A DNA stretch of 64,000 nt. Origin: Struthio camelus (lineage: Eukaryota; Chordata; Aves; Struthioniformes; Struthionidae). Of this stretch, positions 63,070 through 64,000 are shown one piece after another. Within the stretch, counting starts at the first letter, position 1; each line of letters starts with the position of its first letter. Location: assembly GCF_040807025.1 (NCBI RefSeq), contig NC_090942.1:74327487-74391486 (forward strand), read 5' to 3'. The notes under the pieces were generated by a model. It had not been told where the DNA came from, made no database searches, and worked only from the letters and a program-made list of their open reading frames with translations. The position numbers and the translations under genes are program-made.

Positions 63070-64000
63070 TATCAGTTTATTAACTGCGTAAGCACTTGGT
63101 TTGAGCTGAATTTGTTCAGCCATTTTAAAATGATTTATTCAGGCTAGGCATGCTAAAGAATCAAAATAGATATTGTTTCTATTACTTCCTTGTGTTATGC
63201 CATTTACTTAAATGAGTAGTTGTAACCAGAGCTGTAGCAAAGTGCGTGTTATTAGTAAGTGTGAACTCTGGAGCTTCAGGGTTGTTAGAACAAAGGGTTA
63301 ATTCAGCGTGCAGACTTTAGGCTTCCTAAGCCAAGCACATGAGGACTTACATCTTCATGTGTCACTACAGTGACATATTATGTACTCTACAGTGCTAGAT
63401 AAGCTAGTCAGAGAAGTGGATGAGCTCAAGCCACTCAGCACTGATTGTGGTATTTGGTAATAAATTGTAGCTATCCAACAGCCATGGTGTCTGCATGTAG
63501 AGATTAAATGCATGACCTTCACCTTGAATGTCTAAATTCCAGTGATACTGGGGCATAAATTAAAGGAATACATGACCATAATTTGTTATTCATAGTCACC
63601 TATATGCGAGCAGCTTGCTGCCTCCACTTTTTAATAAAAATAAGTGAATGAGTGGTCCCATTTACTTTGGAGACAATTTTATTGCGTTATGACTTTACCC
63701 ATTAAAGGGACAGGTAATGTTACCTCATAAAATAGTGCACCTGTTGTAGAAGCTTAGCAAAGGTTACCATATGCTATTGCAAATGAAAATCCAGTCTTAT
63801 GCTTATATAAAGGCCTCGTGTTGCCCTTTGGTGTACAAATCAAATGATCCCAAAGAGTGAACGTGAATTAAATAATTGAATTAAATTATCATAAATTAAA
63901 TAATTAAATATCTTAAAATACTCAAGAAGTTTTACCTATCCATCTGTTGTGCATCTTGGCCCATGGTTTATTATTGTTTTTACAAACTAATGTCATAATA
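63070..64000. other. AT-rich sequence, nothing recognised
   Basis: No exon, RNA gene or repeat family seen. If the unknown gene is real this is its intron. Confidence 0.5.

Overview
The window is nuclear DNA from a bird, or at least a sauropsid. The support is split genes with GT/AG introns, protein sequences close to vertebrate orthologues, three CpG islands, and two CR1-type LINE remnants. There are no bacterial-style operons. Three orthologous genes are clear and keep the gene order of human 12p12: PYROXD1 (+), RECQL (-), GOLT1B (+).

Region by region: 1-9640 holds the last eight coding exons of PYROXD1, a flavin oxidoreductase, and its poly(A) signal; the first ~138 codons lie upstream. 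9640-17250 is gene-free and contains a degraded CR1 copy (about 16250-17160). 17250-37100 is the whole RECQL gene on the minus strand: 14 coding exons, 661 codons, with every helicase motif and all four zinc cysteines. Intron 1 holds a striking rearranged 63-bp repeat that can fold into a 42-bp stem. 36780-38150 is a CpG island acting as a head-to-head promoter for RECQL and GOLT1B. 37554-48509 is all of GOLT1B (five exons, 138 codons), followed by a long 3' UTR with several poly(A) signals. 51100-60300 is mostly empty; it holds an orphan CpG island with two convergent CTCF-like cores (53420-53640), a (GT)20 tract and an old CR1 remnant (about 57885-59190). 60360-60900 is a third CpG island with a (CCG)13 run and a possible first coding exon of a gene I do not recognise, which may continue at 62999-63067.

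The three known genes act in different processes: protection of the tRNA ligase complex from oxidation (PYROXD1), DNA unwinding and fork restart (RECQL), and ER-Golgi transport (GOLT1B). They share a chromosomal neighbourhood, and RECQL and GOLT1B share a promoter. All three gene models were assembled by hand from splice signals, frame continuity and recalled human proteins. The RECQL and GOLT1B exons sum exactly to 661 and 138 codons, which is a strong internal check.
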